Shown here: piece by piece, positions 22,166 to 32,722 of the stretch
Layout: every line of letters begins with the position of its first letter
How positions within the stretch are numbered: position 1 is the stretch's first letter
From: Pardosa pseudoannulata
Lineage: Eukaryota; Arthropoda; Arachnida; Araneae; Lycosidae
DNA length: 64,000 nt
NCBI GenBank assembly: GCA_032207245.1
Contig: CM063510.1
Location: forward strand, 46,736,692-46,800,691
Reading direction: 5' to 3'
Made by a program: the position numbers and the translations under genes
The notes under the pieces: model-generated
What the model was told of the DNA's origin: nothing
Database searches by the model: none
What the model saw: the letters and a program-made list of their open reading frames with translations, nothing else

Positions 22166-23085
22166 TACACCCTAGCTTTACTCTATAATCGACCCCAAAG
22201 CCTTCGGATGGAAGCTCAATACACTAACAACTATACAAACATATACTATGTAATACAATACTGCCAAATACTAAGTGTAGAGTATCGTAATTATATAAAA
22301 TGATATTTGACCCTGAATTGAGAATTGTAGACCCCAACTTTTAGAGCCGAAAAATACTCATTATTACAAACTTCTGATTTGTTACTTTATCGTAATATCC
22401 AAATCATTTTCGAGTTAATGAGTTTACATATTGGCAGATTTCCAAAAATAGACTTATTGAAGTTAAAAAAAATACTGATCTCTATTATGAAATTGATACA
22501 ATGTTGTGGTTTAATTTCTGAAATTTTCTCCGTGTATATATTGTAAGCAAGAAGATAGGAAATGAAATTAAAAGCAGTATGGAAATCTAGTCCGCCAGTC
22601 ATTCTGTGGAATTAAAATATTGTACGAAGACTGTCAAATAAGTAACAGGAATTCATTTAGGCCTTCCTGGTCACTTTAGTGGGAATTACCATAAAATCCT
22701 TTTAAGGGTTGGTAGTGGTCCAGGAGCTTTCTAGACACTGTTACTTAGTGAATTAAAAACAGACGCCTTATGGAAAGAATAGTAGCATAGACATTAAACG
22801 TTTAATGGATATCACACACATACACACACATAATACAGCAATACAAGAAAATGTCAACAGTGTTGTTTATTTTCTGTTCTTTATATTCATGTTAAATGCG
22901 GTGCCAAGCATAACATCCCCCATTCAAACATAAAATCTCCAGAAATAAAAATCTAAAAGGCTAATGAAGCACAGCTTAATAAAATCCCACAGATTCTTCA
23001 TCGAGCCTAGCAACTCACAAGCGCAACACAAAACACTTACGACACAGTCTACGAGAGTAGTAAAAGTAGCAGTTCTTTCCAGTCT
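22166..23085. other. non-coding stretch
   Basis: No exon recognised. Contains a perfect 16-bp palindrome CATTAAACGTTTAATG (22792-22807) in a context repeated at 25072-25087, and a short CA-rich run near 22815. Confidence 0.6.
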
Positions 23086-23841
23086 AGTCCAACGGTGGCC
23101 AAATGGTGGCTCGCGAGCTTCCATGTAACACTTCAAGCGGTTTATTGGGGCTCTACTTATAAATAAAAATATTTGTTATATTTTTAATTTTTTGAGTCGT
23201 ATAAATACATGCAGCCTTAGGAAATGATTCGTACAGTTGTTAGGTATTTTTAGGTTCGACCCTGTTCAACTTTTTCAAAAATATAATTGTTCTAATCCCA
23301 GACTCGGTCCCAGTTTCGCCCCAATCTTGTTCCCAGTCATTACTATTAGTTTAGCAAATTATATAACAAAAAGATGAAAATCGCCGGATATTCCATAAAT
23401 TTTCCAAATCAATTAATGAATTTTGAAAATGTGTGTCAAAAACTAAGTACAGAAAATTTTAAAATGTAGTATATCGTTTACTGTCGATTTCGGGATCGAG
23501 GTATGGTGTTAAAGCATTGCCTTGTACGATGAAATTTAATTAATCGAAATTTCGTTCAAAGTTGAGCAACCAGCATCCAAAATAATTAATAATAAGTTTA
23601 GTTTTAATTATTAACTATTAATTACTTAATTATTATAAATATTAACTTGTACAATAAAAATTCCTTTACCTTGTTGTAGCGAAGAGTAAATAAAATGTTT
23701 TGATAAACATGGGGAAATGCATCAAAATAAATACATTATGATTCTGAATTTGTTTCTACCAAGAACGTTAAGTGTGGCTCCCAAGATTTTCAGGTAGGTA
23801 ACTTTGGCTCTTGCTGCAAAAACTCTGGCCACGCCTGGTGG
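23086..23841. mobile_element. candidate non-autonomous hAT element
   Basis: The left end reads CCAACGGTGGCCAAA and continues with GGTGGCTCGCGAGC. The right end in complement reads CCAGGCGTGGCCAGAG, followed inwards by AGCAAGAGCCAAAG. This resembles hAT termini of the GGTGGCCAAA type. Flanks carry AAGTAGCAGTTCTTTCC and AAGTAGTAGTTCTTTAC, a direct repeat longer than the 8 bp expected for hAT, so the exact boundaries are uncertain. No coding sequence inside. Confidence 0.45.
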
Positions 23842-25379
23842 AAGTAGTAGTTCTTTACAATAGTTTTACATGGAGTCGGATAACAATTAAACAGACCTAC
23901 GCCTAAAGGCTTTCTTACGAGCAACTAGGATGTAGTATCCTAAATAGGGGTGTGATGCCTTGAAGTGGGAGCTGAAGACTTCCAGGGGAGCTGTAGAAGG
24001 TTCAGAGGCAAATGGGAGAGGCATTAAGTTAGTTATGGGGGACCGCCATTAGACATACAATATTTATAAAAAATATCAATAAATAATTCGAATAATTTTA
24101 AATTTACCGTAATAAATACGATATACTTTTCAATTATAAATTTCGTTAAATTCCACTATGGGCCCCTATGTTGCCACCTTAGGCTAGTGGACAGAAATTT
24201 GAATTACATTTCCTTCACAGTATTTGGCTCAACGCGGGCTCAATTCAGTAGCTAGTTGGCTTTGTTTAAAGGATGGAACATCTAGATTTACGAATGATAT
24301 TAATGAAATTGAAACTTGACATTGACAACTTGTTAAAATTCTACCAGCCTCATTCATCTCAATAACTATTTTTAAAATTTTCTTATTGATTTTATGTTTA
24401 TTTTAAATTTTTTTTTTCCTATATTTGATAGCCGTTTTAATTATCTACTTTGTGATTCTTTCCAGATAGATAGACCTATAAAATACAGGTACAACAATAT
24501 TTTCATATTTACCTAAACTATTACGGAAAAGGTGAGGTCGTTAGGATATTGTTTTTCTTGTAAAGGGTGTGGTGGTCCAGAAGAGGTTGGGGACCAATGA
24601 ACTAGACTTTTACCCTGCAGGTAGCATATTCATTCTTTTCTGACTGTTTTTTCTCTATATAGGTTTCCGTAGGGGTGAGCTCTGAAGCGGTTGCGCCCCT
24701 TTAGTTTCGGTTTCCAAGGTTTGAACTCTAGTGCTTCCAAATGGATAAGGTTTACGGTGTTAATAGCTGTCTGCAAAGTCAGATTTCGAAAGCTTATTGA
24801 AGTGTATCGGAAGTTTATGACTCCTATAGTGTCCCGGAGAAATTCTTTGACTATTATGAAAATAATTTTTCATATGTACATTGTTCTCATAAGATATCTG
24901 AAGACTATTGGCGAGTCGGAGCATGAATAAAAAATAAACTTCGGGAATTAAAAAAATTCTGTTAATCACACCAACATATATGTTTACGTCTAGTTTGCAT
25001 TAAAAAATATTTTTACGTTGTGGAGTAAAAACTGACGTCAGATGAAAAAAAAAACCCGTCAGTATCGTAGACATTAAACATTTAATGGACGTGAACACAA
25101 TATATCCAAACAAAAAAAGTTTAACATAGTGTTTTTGACTCAAAAGTATTGTCCCGAAACAACATATACACCTATGGATGTTGCTATACAGCGGCTAATG
25201 TTTTTGTTTTGATAGAACTTTGCTAGTAGTTTCGGTATAGAAATGACTGCTCTAAGTTTTGAACAAACTCTAGATACGTTTTCAATGTAAATATGTACAT
25301 ATAGTATTTTGTTATAAATCTTTTGTGCCTAATTAAATAAAACTTTAAAAGACAAGGCGACATCCCTTTATTGAGGAAG
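23842..25379. other. non-coding stretch
   Basis: No supported gene. The second copy of the CATTAAA(C/A)..TTTAATG palindrome context is at 25072-25087. Confidence 0.55.
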
Positions 25380-26528
25380 ATTAAGATGATGCTTTAGTTT
25401 CTTGTCTCAAAGGAGCTCAATCCATGAATTTAGAAGGTAAATGAAATTTCACTTACAATTCTCGTAAAGAATGATATGAAACAAGTATAACAAACAGACC
25501 TACGGCCATTTTTAAACATCATCGAATTTCTCAGCGATTATATGGAACCCCACTTCCCTAAAGAGCAGCACGGAAATTTAAAGAAACAATTAGGGATCAA
25601 ACATCCATTTGTCCGAAACGAAAAACCTCCTCGCTTCTCTTTGGATGAGTATGAAAAATTCATTGAACGGACATCGGACTGTTTAATATCCTCATTTTAT
25701 ATGTCAGTCTGAATGTCAAAATTGTGTCGTTTAAAAAGAAAGGCTTCACTGTAGTTTAGGCTACCCCGGATTTCGATTCTTTATCTATATAGCCAGGAAT
25801 ATGAGTTTTCTCATATATGGAACCTAAAGGTTTTTACGACAGCAATTGTGCATAAAATTTTTGTATATAGTTTTAAATATTTTAATACTTTATTCGTTAA
25901 TAGTTGAATACTTTATTCGTTATTTAATAGTTTATGCTTTTTATTGAAATTTAATCAATTTTATTAAGTTTATACTCATATTTTCTGTTAAATTCCAATA
26001 TGATTTAGAAAATTTAAAAAGAATTCCATACGTTTGCAAATTTAAAAATGTGGTACGATTTGTGTATATATTTTATTTATACTGTGATTTTTTTACTATT
26101 TTTTACTCACAGTTTATGCTTTTTATTGCATTTTTATCACTCCTATGGATGTTTATCGCCGCCATCTTAAATGGGATGTTGGCACTATTGGCACCTAAAA
26201 ATATCGCCTAAAAAACAAGACGGCACATCTAACTGCATTTTTCTCAAAAGGGAATATTCATCTTTATCCAAAAAGGCTCTATTTTACTTGTTTCATTTCA
26301 TTAAAAAATTCTTGCTGGCACGTCTTATCACCTTTAATAAGTATTATCTACATTAGTATACTGATTTGTGTTGTTTGGTTTTTATGTTATGTCTTTTTTA
26401 TTTGTTACGTCGAATCAGTGATAAATAATAGGTCCTGGTTTTTTCGTAAGTGATATTTATTCAATGATTTTGTTGCTATGTATTTGATAAGAAAAGGGTT
26501 CCGTGGTATGAAAAATTTGAGATGCATT
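25380..26528 (+). pseudogene. degenerate hAT (ZBED5-like) transposon remnant
   Basis: A frame at 25506-25688 reads FLSDYMEPHFPKEQHG, then LGIKHPFVRNEKPPRF and SLDEYEKFIERTSD, similar in layout to the region before the dimerisation domain of ZBED5/SCAND3-like hAT transposases. Further on, 26221-26300 encodes REYSSLSKKALFYLFHF, recognisable as the start of the hAT C-terminal dimerisation motif. The right end (about 26410-26528) is a diverged copy of the subterminal repeat seen four times in the element at 27467. Multiple stops and gaps; no function expected. Confidence 0.55.
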
Positions 26529-26642
26529 GTTCTACAACTTGCATTTCCTACTTCTCTGATAGTTCATTGTATAAACTTTCTTTGAGGTGGTTTCTCGAGT
26601 GGTTGCACCATTGCAGCTTGTGTTCTCAGGACTTTTATCTTT

Positions 26643-26781
26643 CGGAACTGGAGTTTGTGGGTTCGAATCCTACTGTGGCATGGATGTTCGTGGCCATTCG
26701 GAATCGTCTTTAAGCTGTAGGTCCCTGTCTCATTAGCCCTCGTGTTGCAAAAAAGTAGACCGTAGCACTCCAAAACCAAAC
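26643..26781 (+). mobile_element. SINE family A, 5'-truncated
   Basis: The copy begins in the tRNA head just before the B box (GGTTCGAATCC) and runs to the CCAAAACCAAAC end. A perfect 16-bp target-site duplication (CAGGACTTTTATCTTT) lies at 26627-26642 and 26782-26797, so the truncation happened at integration. Confidence 0.9.
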
Positions 26782-27019
26782 CAGGACTTTTATCTTTAGT
26801 ACTTGGATACGTTTTGAGATGTCACACATGTCATTAAAACGACTGATTTTGAAAATATATAGAAGTGGACCGCAAATTTATAACTCTTATAGTGTAATGG
26901 AGTATACTTGAGCTCGGTTACTCACTGGCCACTCAAAATATAAACATGCGTAGCAGGCTCATCAAAACCCTCCAAATTTTGTGCTTCTTGAAAAAAAGCA
27001 CTCGAAATCCAGTTTATAG

Positions 27020-27319
27020 GCTGAAACCGGCATAAGATCCGCCGTGTTCGCTAAAGGTAACTGGGGCACGTAAAATATGTTCGTGGTCATAAAGTCCTCC
27101 AAGTTCTTTCACGATATTTCTGGGGATGGCAGGCCAAGCCTAGGGGTCTTCTGCTTGGTACCTACTTCTAAATTGCGAGGACCCAGCGGGGGTAATATTA
27201 CTCGCGTCCGTAGCATACCTTAAGTTACACGTGCTTCACGGGTGGTGCTAAATGAGTAACAGGTTCGCAGACTTGTTAAAGCGTTAGGATAATGTCTGTA
27301 TCGCCTGCTGCACTGAAAA
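27020..27319 (+). mobile_element. SINE-like retroposon, family B (300 bp)
   Basis: Bounded by a perfect 15-bp direct repeat AAATCCAGTTTATAG (27005-27019 and 27320-27334) and ending in an A run. It shares TGGGGCACGTAAAAT followed by TTCGTG with the shorter copy at 47359, which retains the tRNA-like head lost here. No coding potential. The repeat length and A-tail indicate LINE-mediated retroposition. Confidence 0.8.
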
Positions 27320-27466
27320 AAATCCAGTTTATAGAATCTCACATCTGGAACTACTAGTATACCTCACTAGTATAACATTAATATCACTTTTATTTCACAG
27401 AAATTTTAGCGATCAGTCATTTTTCTACATTAAAATGAGTCTTATTACTTATTGAATAGCCTAAGC

Positions 27467-28980
27467 CAGATTTTCTCAAAGTAGGTTCTGTGGAACCCTA
27501 TGTTTCCGCAACGAGCCTCTAGGCATTCCTCGAGAAATTTTTATATAAATTTAAAAACAATCCGTAAAGTCATTCTTTAATTTTCCAACAACAAGACCCT
27601 TTCTTTCAGAGTTAAACTCAGTATAAAGTAAGCAATATGAGAATGTTACCTACCATCTTGGGATAGTGATTCTATGGCCCCTATGAGCAACACACACAAA
27701 AAAAAAATATGAACATTTATGGATCAAACACTAATTTTTCTTTAACGAAAAACCTTCTTTTATATTTTCAAAGGGGTGTAAAAAATTTATTGAACTGACA
27801 TGGGACTGTTCAGTATCATCACTTTTTGAAATAGTGTCAATGTAAAAATTCTAGCGTCATTTGAAAAGAGAATATCCATCATTATCAGAAAACGCTCTAC
27901 CTGTACTATTACCTTTTGCAACGACCTAAATTTGTGAAATTGACTTTTCTGCATATGCCTAAAACCCTCAGAATATGAGTTATAAAATGAATAAACTGTA
28001 ATGCTTCAAACCAAACCAGAATATGATGGTGCAGAGCATAATATAAGAAAAAAACTTTCTTCAACTAAACTTTAAAGAACTTTGTGACAGTCAAAAACAA
28101 AGGCATTATTACATTCATCAATGTATAATTTTACTTGTACATTTCATTAAAAAAAATCTTGCTTCCACGTCAACTTTTGTATTATCTACATTTTTATGCT
28201 GCTTTATATTGTTTAGTTTTTATGATTATGTCTTATCTGTGATAAACAATAGGTCCTTAGTTTTTCCTTAAGTAATATTTATTTAGGGGTTCTGTTACTA
28301 TGCACGTAATAAGAAAATGGTTCCATCGGATAAAAACTTCGATAACCACTGGCTTAATACACACAAAAAGCACCATTTTTTAAAATTCAAAATGAATTAT
28401 AAAGTATAACTAAATTTTGAAATGATTTTCCGAAAGCTGAACAGTGAGAATCATTTTAAAGTGATATAAATTTTACTTGTATCATTACATTAAAAAATTC
28501 TTGCTTTCTAGTTACCTTTTGTAAGTGCTACTTACATTTTTATGCTTCTCTATATTATATTATTTTATTATGTGTATGTCTCATCAGTGTAAAAAATAGG
28601 CCCATAGTATCATCTGAAGTAATATTTATTCTGGGGTTCTATCGCTAGGTATGAGGTAAAAAAAAGAGTTCGATAGGATAAAAAGTTTGAGAACCATTGG
28701 TTTAGATTTAATGTTTATGTTCAATCAGTGATAATAATAGGACCCCAGTTTCTCTTTAAGTAATATTTATTCAGGGATTCTGCTTCCATGCATGAGGTAA
28801 GAGAAGTGTTCCAGGAGATAAAAAGTTTGAGAACCATTGGTTTAGTTTTAATGCTTATGTTTAATCAGTGGCTAATAATAGATCTTAAGTATCTCTTTAA
28901 ATAATATTTATTCAGGGATTTTCCTGCTATGAATGGGGTAAGAAAAGCGTTCTGGGCGATTAAAAGTTTGAGAACCAATG
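27467..28980 (+). mobile_element. hAT transposon remnant with terminal repeats and 8-bp duplication
   Basis: Left end CAGATTTTCTCAAAGTAGG, right end in complement CATTGGTTCTCAAACTTTT, matching the hAT terminus type CAGTGGTTCTCAAA. Flanks are GCCTAAGC (27459-27466) and GCCTATGC (28981-28988), an 8-bp duplication with one mismatch. Inside, 27715-27925 retains broken transposase fragments (EHLWIKH, NEKP, KKFIELTWD, then REYPSLSENALPVLLPF from the dimerisation domain). Its right third is a tandem array of the subterminal segment. Non-functional. Confidence 0.8.
28186..28980 (+). repeat. tandem array of hAT subterminal repeats (four units)
   Basis: Units at about 28186-28345, 28536-28700, 28700-28845 and 28850-28980. 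Each carries AAGTAATATTTATT, a GGGATTCTG-like motif and a TTTGAGAACCATTGG-like terminus. The last two are adjacent with a period of about 140 bp. Each unit ends in a sequence equivalent to the element's terminal inverted repeat. Confidence 0.75.
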
Positions 28981-29007
28981 GCCTATGCAGTACGAAAAAG
29001 AATTGGT

Positions 29008-29579
29008 TGGTTGGTTGGAATTTAGTGGCGCTAATTCCTGAAAGGACAAACTGCGCCAAATAAGACGAAAATTTAAAAAAAAGTAACAGATAAAAAAGAA
29101 AATAAACACAGGAGAAAGGAATTTTGAGGATGAAATAAAAGAAATAATGAATTAAACGTTAAAAGCGCATAAAAATTAAACAAAAGGAGATAGGGAAAAC
29201 GCAAATATATACAAGATAGATAATTACAGTATAAGAAAATAAAAAAAATTGAAAATTGAGAAATTGAAAGTAAAAAAATTGTTAAATTTAAAATTAATAA
29301 TTAAAAATTGAAAATAAAGATTAACGTACAAAAAAAATCGCAGAATTCAGATTTCATAATAAAAGCCTGTACAGCGAAGAAAGGGAAACAAGTCTGGATG
29401 TGGTGTTTTATCGATAATTGTGTCAAGATTCGGCGATAAATTTTAAAAGAATTTTATATACACTGATTTGAGACAACACGATGACAAAATGTATGCGACT
29501 GTGTGTTACAATAAGCACACTTTGGAGGATCTTCACCCAGCAAGAGATGGGTATGAGTGAGTCTGCAATGACTCACTCT
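29008..29579 (+). mobile_element. retroposon, family C (572 bp)
   Basis: Flanked by a perfect 14-bp duplication GAAAAAGAATTGGT (28994-29007 and 29580-29593). The head TTTAGTGGCGC...AAACTGCGCCAAA corresponds to TTTAATGGCGC...AGATGCACCAGAC in the copy at 54819. A long A-rich middle has no coding content. Inserted just outside the hAT element. Confidence 0.75.
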
Positions 29580-29693
29580 GAAAAAGAATTGGTAAACTTA
29601 ACGTGTAACATTGATATAGCGTGAACAACGTGTAACGTTGTCTCTTATATATTATGTTTAAAGAATTGCAATAAACGTTTAAATTATACTTAC

Positions 29694-29830
29694 CTTTGTC
29701 ATGGAGGAATTCTATTGCCGAGATTATCCGAGCTGCTATCCCTTTCATTACTTTGGTCTGCAAAACTTTGTGCACTTTAATAAAATTCCGAAGGTTGCCG
29801 AGGGATAAGTACTCGAATACATAAGCTTTG
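29694..29830 (-). CDS. protein kinase catalytic-domain exon (partial)
   Basis: Minus-strand exon of 137 nt between a strong acceptor (TTTCTTTTTGCTTCAG) and a consensus donor (AAAG followed by GTAAGT). Its 45 complete codons read KAYVFEYLSLGNLRNFIKV, then TKVMKGIAARIISAIEFLHDK. That is the hinge (VFEYLSLGN), helix D and helix E (ISAIEFLH) of a eukaryotic protein kinase, the next exon being expected to start at the catalytic loop. Intron phases: one base completes the previous codon and one base is left over. The kinase family cannot be named from this piece, and no catalytic-loop exon was found in the window. It may share a gene with the exon at 46860. Confidence 0.7.
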
Positions 29831-30134
29831 CTGAAGCAAAAAGAAACATTTAATATAGTCGAGAAAACTTTAAGGGATTTGGTAGCTTTAAAAAGACTGA
29901 AAATTAGAGAAATTGTCATCACATTCAATTTTCTACACAGTTACACAGTCTTCTACACAGTTAACCAATTAGAAAAATTAAATTTATATCGTAGGTATAA
30001 CTTTGTTTTGTATTTATATATGTGCATTTCACACCTTTTCACCTTGAGATAAAAAACTTAATTAAAATTTTAACCATTTTTTTTCATTTCATTTTCTGAT
30101 TTTATGCATCCTTACTTCTTCATACTAATGAGTA

Positions 30135-30265
30135 TTTCTTAGGTTCGAATCCCACTGCTGGTTTGGCTGTTCGTAGCCATTTGGAATTGGCTTTAAGCAG
30201 TAGATCCCGGTCTTATTAACCCTCGTGTAGCAAAAAAGTAAACCGTAGAACACCCAACCAACCAC
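30135..30265 (+). mobile_element. SINE family A, 5'-truncated
   Basis: Starts immediately before the B box (GGTTCGAATCCC) and ends CCCAACCAACCAC. Flanked by CATACTAATGAGTA (30121-30134) and CATACTAATGAATA (30266-30279). Confidence 0.85.
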
Positions 30266-30279
30266 CATACTAATGAATA

Positions 30280-30491
30280 CAGGTCACCCATCATTCAATC
30301 TGGGTGATAAGGTTTCCATAAATAGGTTGTATTTATCCCAAAATTCAAATTAAATTTTAGATTATATTACATTGACAGTGTGAGAAATGCAGAAAATAAA
30401 ACAGCTCATTAGCATACAATCAATAACAAATTAATTTAATTTTTATTATGAGATTAAGAATCCTAATCTAGATAAATGAAGAAGTTATTAT

Positions 30492-30562
<71 letters not shown>

Positions 30563-30810
30563 TATATACACATACAGTGGGGGAGAAATAGGGTTGTAAC
30601 TCCCAAGAGAATTGCTGCATTAATTTTAACACATTACGTTCAGGTCAAGAGATTTCTGATTTTTAGCAGGCCAAACATTGTAGCCAGATCACTAAATATA
30701 TCGTTTGCATGTTTTTTTTTTTTTTTTCTTTTCAGATGAATCAGTGCACAGCTATCCACAGGCAAATATTTTTGTTACGTTACAAGGGGGATCTTAAATA
30801 AAGTTAATTT
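30280..30810. repeat. interspersed repeat D, SINE-free copy
   Basis: About 30300-30440 aligns with 47262-47530 (AAATTCAAATTA, TTTTAGATTA, AACA(G/A)CTCATTA) but lacks the family-B SINE present there, so it represents the empty site. About 30620-30800 (GCAGGCCAAACATTGTAGC, AAATATTTTTGTTACGTTA) aligns with 41595-41740. A (TA)n tract of about 39 units (30496-30574) splits the copy. Confidence 0.6.
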
Positions 30811-31142
30811 CCAAGTCAGACTTGCTGGTTCTTTTCGTGGCGATTGGATATTTAAAAGATACTATGCTCTTTAAAGTCACATGCGACAAATATGGTACAA
30901 AATTTTTTGTAGTTAATGAATGATGGTCAAAATTTAAAACGAATAGAGATGACTCCGAAATACTAAATGTGTAAAACTTTTCAAATACCAAACATTTGGG
31001 TATAAATTGCATTTATTTAGTTTCAATTTTTCAATTTCTTAAAATATATTTTTTTACTTTAGATGCACTTCAAGAATGCTAAAGATCAACATTCAAATTA
31101 TTTTAAATTTTTCACAAATTTTGTATTTTTATAATAATTCTC

Positions 31143-31860
31143 CTATATTAATAATAAGCTGTCCAAAAATAATGAGAAAAAATAAACTATATAATCGTAC
31201 TGCAAAGAAAAATACTTAATAATCTTTGAAGTGTGTGCCAAGGGTAGGAACACAAAGAATTTAACGTTGTTACCAATGGTTGTAGAATTGGTCGAACTCT
31301 TTTTGTGAGATATCTCGAAGCCTTTTGAATACGTCTTTTTGAACTTCTTGGAGTGTGTTAAAAGGATGTTTTTTCCTATCTTTCTAAAGACGTGAAAATA
31401 AAAGGTAGCTAGGTGCGGACTGTATGGGTGATGGGGAAGAACAGGGATGTGTTCTTGGGTTAGGTATTCAGTCACAAACAACTCCAAAAGTTGTCTTGGT
31501 GGATGATTTTGCTCACAGTTATCTGTGGGTGGATGCGTTTTACCCTTTATCAAGCGTTTGAGCAATTCAAGTAAAATCTTAAATTCGCAATTAGACGTAA
31601 ACGGGATTAGTGATCCATGTCCAGATCATTCCTCACTTATTCGATGTTTTCATCCGTCTTCGTAGTTGATGGTCGTCCTACGCACGAATCGTCTTCAGCG
31701 TTCTCTCGAATGTTTTTAAGTACAGTGTACCTCTTGAAAACTTGCGATTGTGACATAGCTTCATCTCTGTAAGCCAAGGTTTTATTACCACTTTTACCGA
31801 GTTTAACACAAAACTATTGCATAGGGTAATTATAAATATAGATGCATCTGACGCGTAAAG
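31143..31860 (-). pseudogene. mariner transposase relic
   Basis: Minus-strand remnants of a mariner-family transposase. The N-terminal segment at 31640-31780 keeps the order HNRKFSRGTLYLKTF, GRPSTTKTDENIE (across frames), typical of the mariner helix-turn-helix. The C-terminal segment at 31190-31540 keeps ITVLPHPPYSPDLAP-like sequence as IPVLPHHPYSPHLATFYF, in which the third catalytic Asp is replaced. The middle, with the first two catalytic Asp residues, is missing. Multiple stops and frameshifts; inactive. Terminal repeats not resolved. Confidence 0.7.
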
Positions 31861-32698
31861 AGGTCTGTTCATGGCGGATCGCTGTTAGGCCACTGAGCAT
31901 GCCCTGCCAATTAGAAGTAGCTTTTGAACTGCTAAAATACGTCACTAACATTCCAATAAACATTTCTTAGCCACCTGTTTTCCTTGAGGATTTGCAAAAA
32001 ATACACAGAAAATTTTCTAGTACATACCTTGTATAATTAAAAACGCTTTTCGATATTGTACACTAGTCCTGAAAATACTAGACTACTTGGATTCTAAGCT
32101 AAAAAACCCGAATGTAGCCCACAAACATCAGCCTTCATGCTACGTTAAACCTTATTACTACACTAGTTCACCTCTGCATTATAGCTATAATTTAAAAGAA
32201 ATTCAAACACCGAGTTGAAAACGAAAAATACGATTATTTTCTCCTTAGGTTGCGAATCAACAAATAAAAAGATCACAGAGAAAGCAATAACTTAACGGCG
32301 TACCTCAGATTACAATTCATTGTCCATTTAGCTATAAAATTGTGACCGGTAATCTTTAAAAATCGCTACGATGTTTAATGGAGAGTCTGCCTTGAGTTAT
32401 TTCAACATTCACAGTTTCACTTTAAGAGTTGAAAAGTCTTACGATTTCGAAAGGTATCTTTTTGTTTCCCAATATGCGGCTCGTGTTAAAAAATATATAA
32501 TGAGGGGTATTGCTTAATGCTTTGCTCAAACACTGTCGCAGTTTTTGCTTTTATAGTGCAAGAAAACAGCAGATCTTTATGAGTGTCTTCAAATACGAGG
32601 GTTCAAATTAGCCTTTTCCAAGAGGAAAAGCTATTCCAGCCACTTATCGAGGAAAAGAAGCAGTTTTATTGTATTATTGTTAATTCTTTTTACCTTCA
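31861..32698. other. non-coding stretch
   Basis: No gene recognised. Confidence 0.55.
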
Positions 32699-32722
32699 GT
32701 TATATATATATATATATATATA
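32699..32722. repeat. (TA)n microsatellite, left part
   Basis: TA run directly abutting the left end of the Tc1 element; it continues at the right end (33931 onward). Confidence 0.9.

Noticed and set aside
27978..28018. Very short SINE tail flanked by CAGAATATGA
   Set aside because: Only about 40 bp resembles the family-A 3' end and the flanking 10-bp repeat could be chance.
28186..28980. CRISPR array
   Set aside because: The repeats are long, diverged hAT subterminal units in a eukaryotic context, without uniform spacers.
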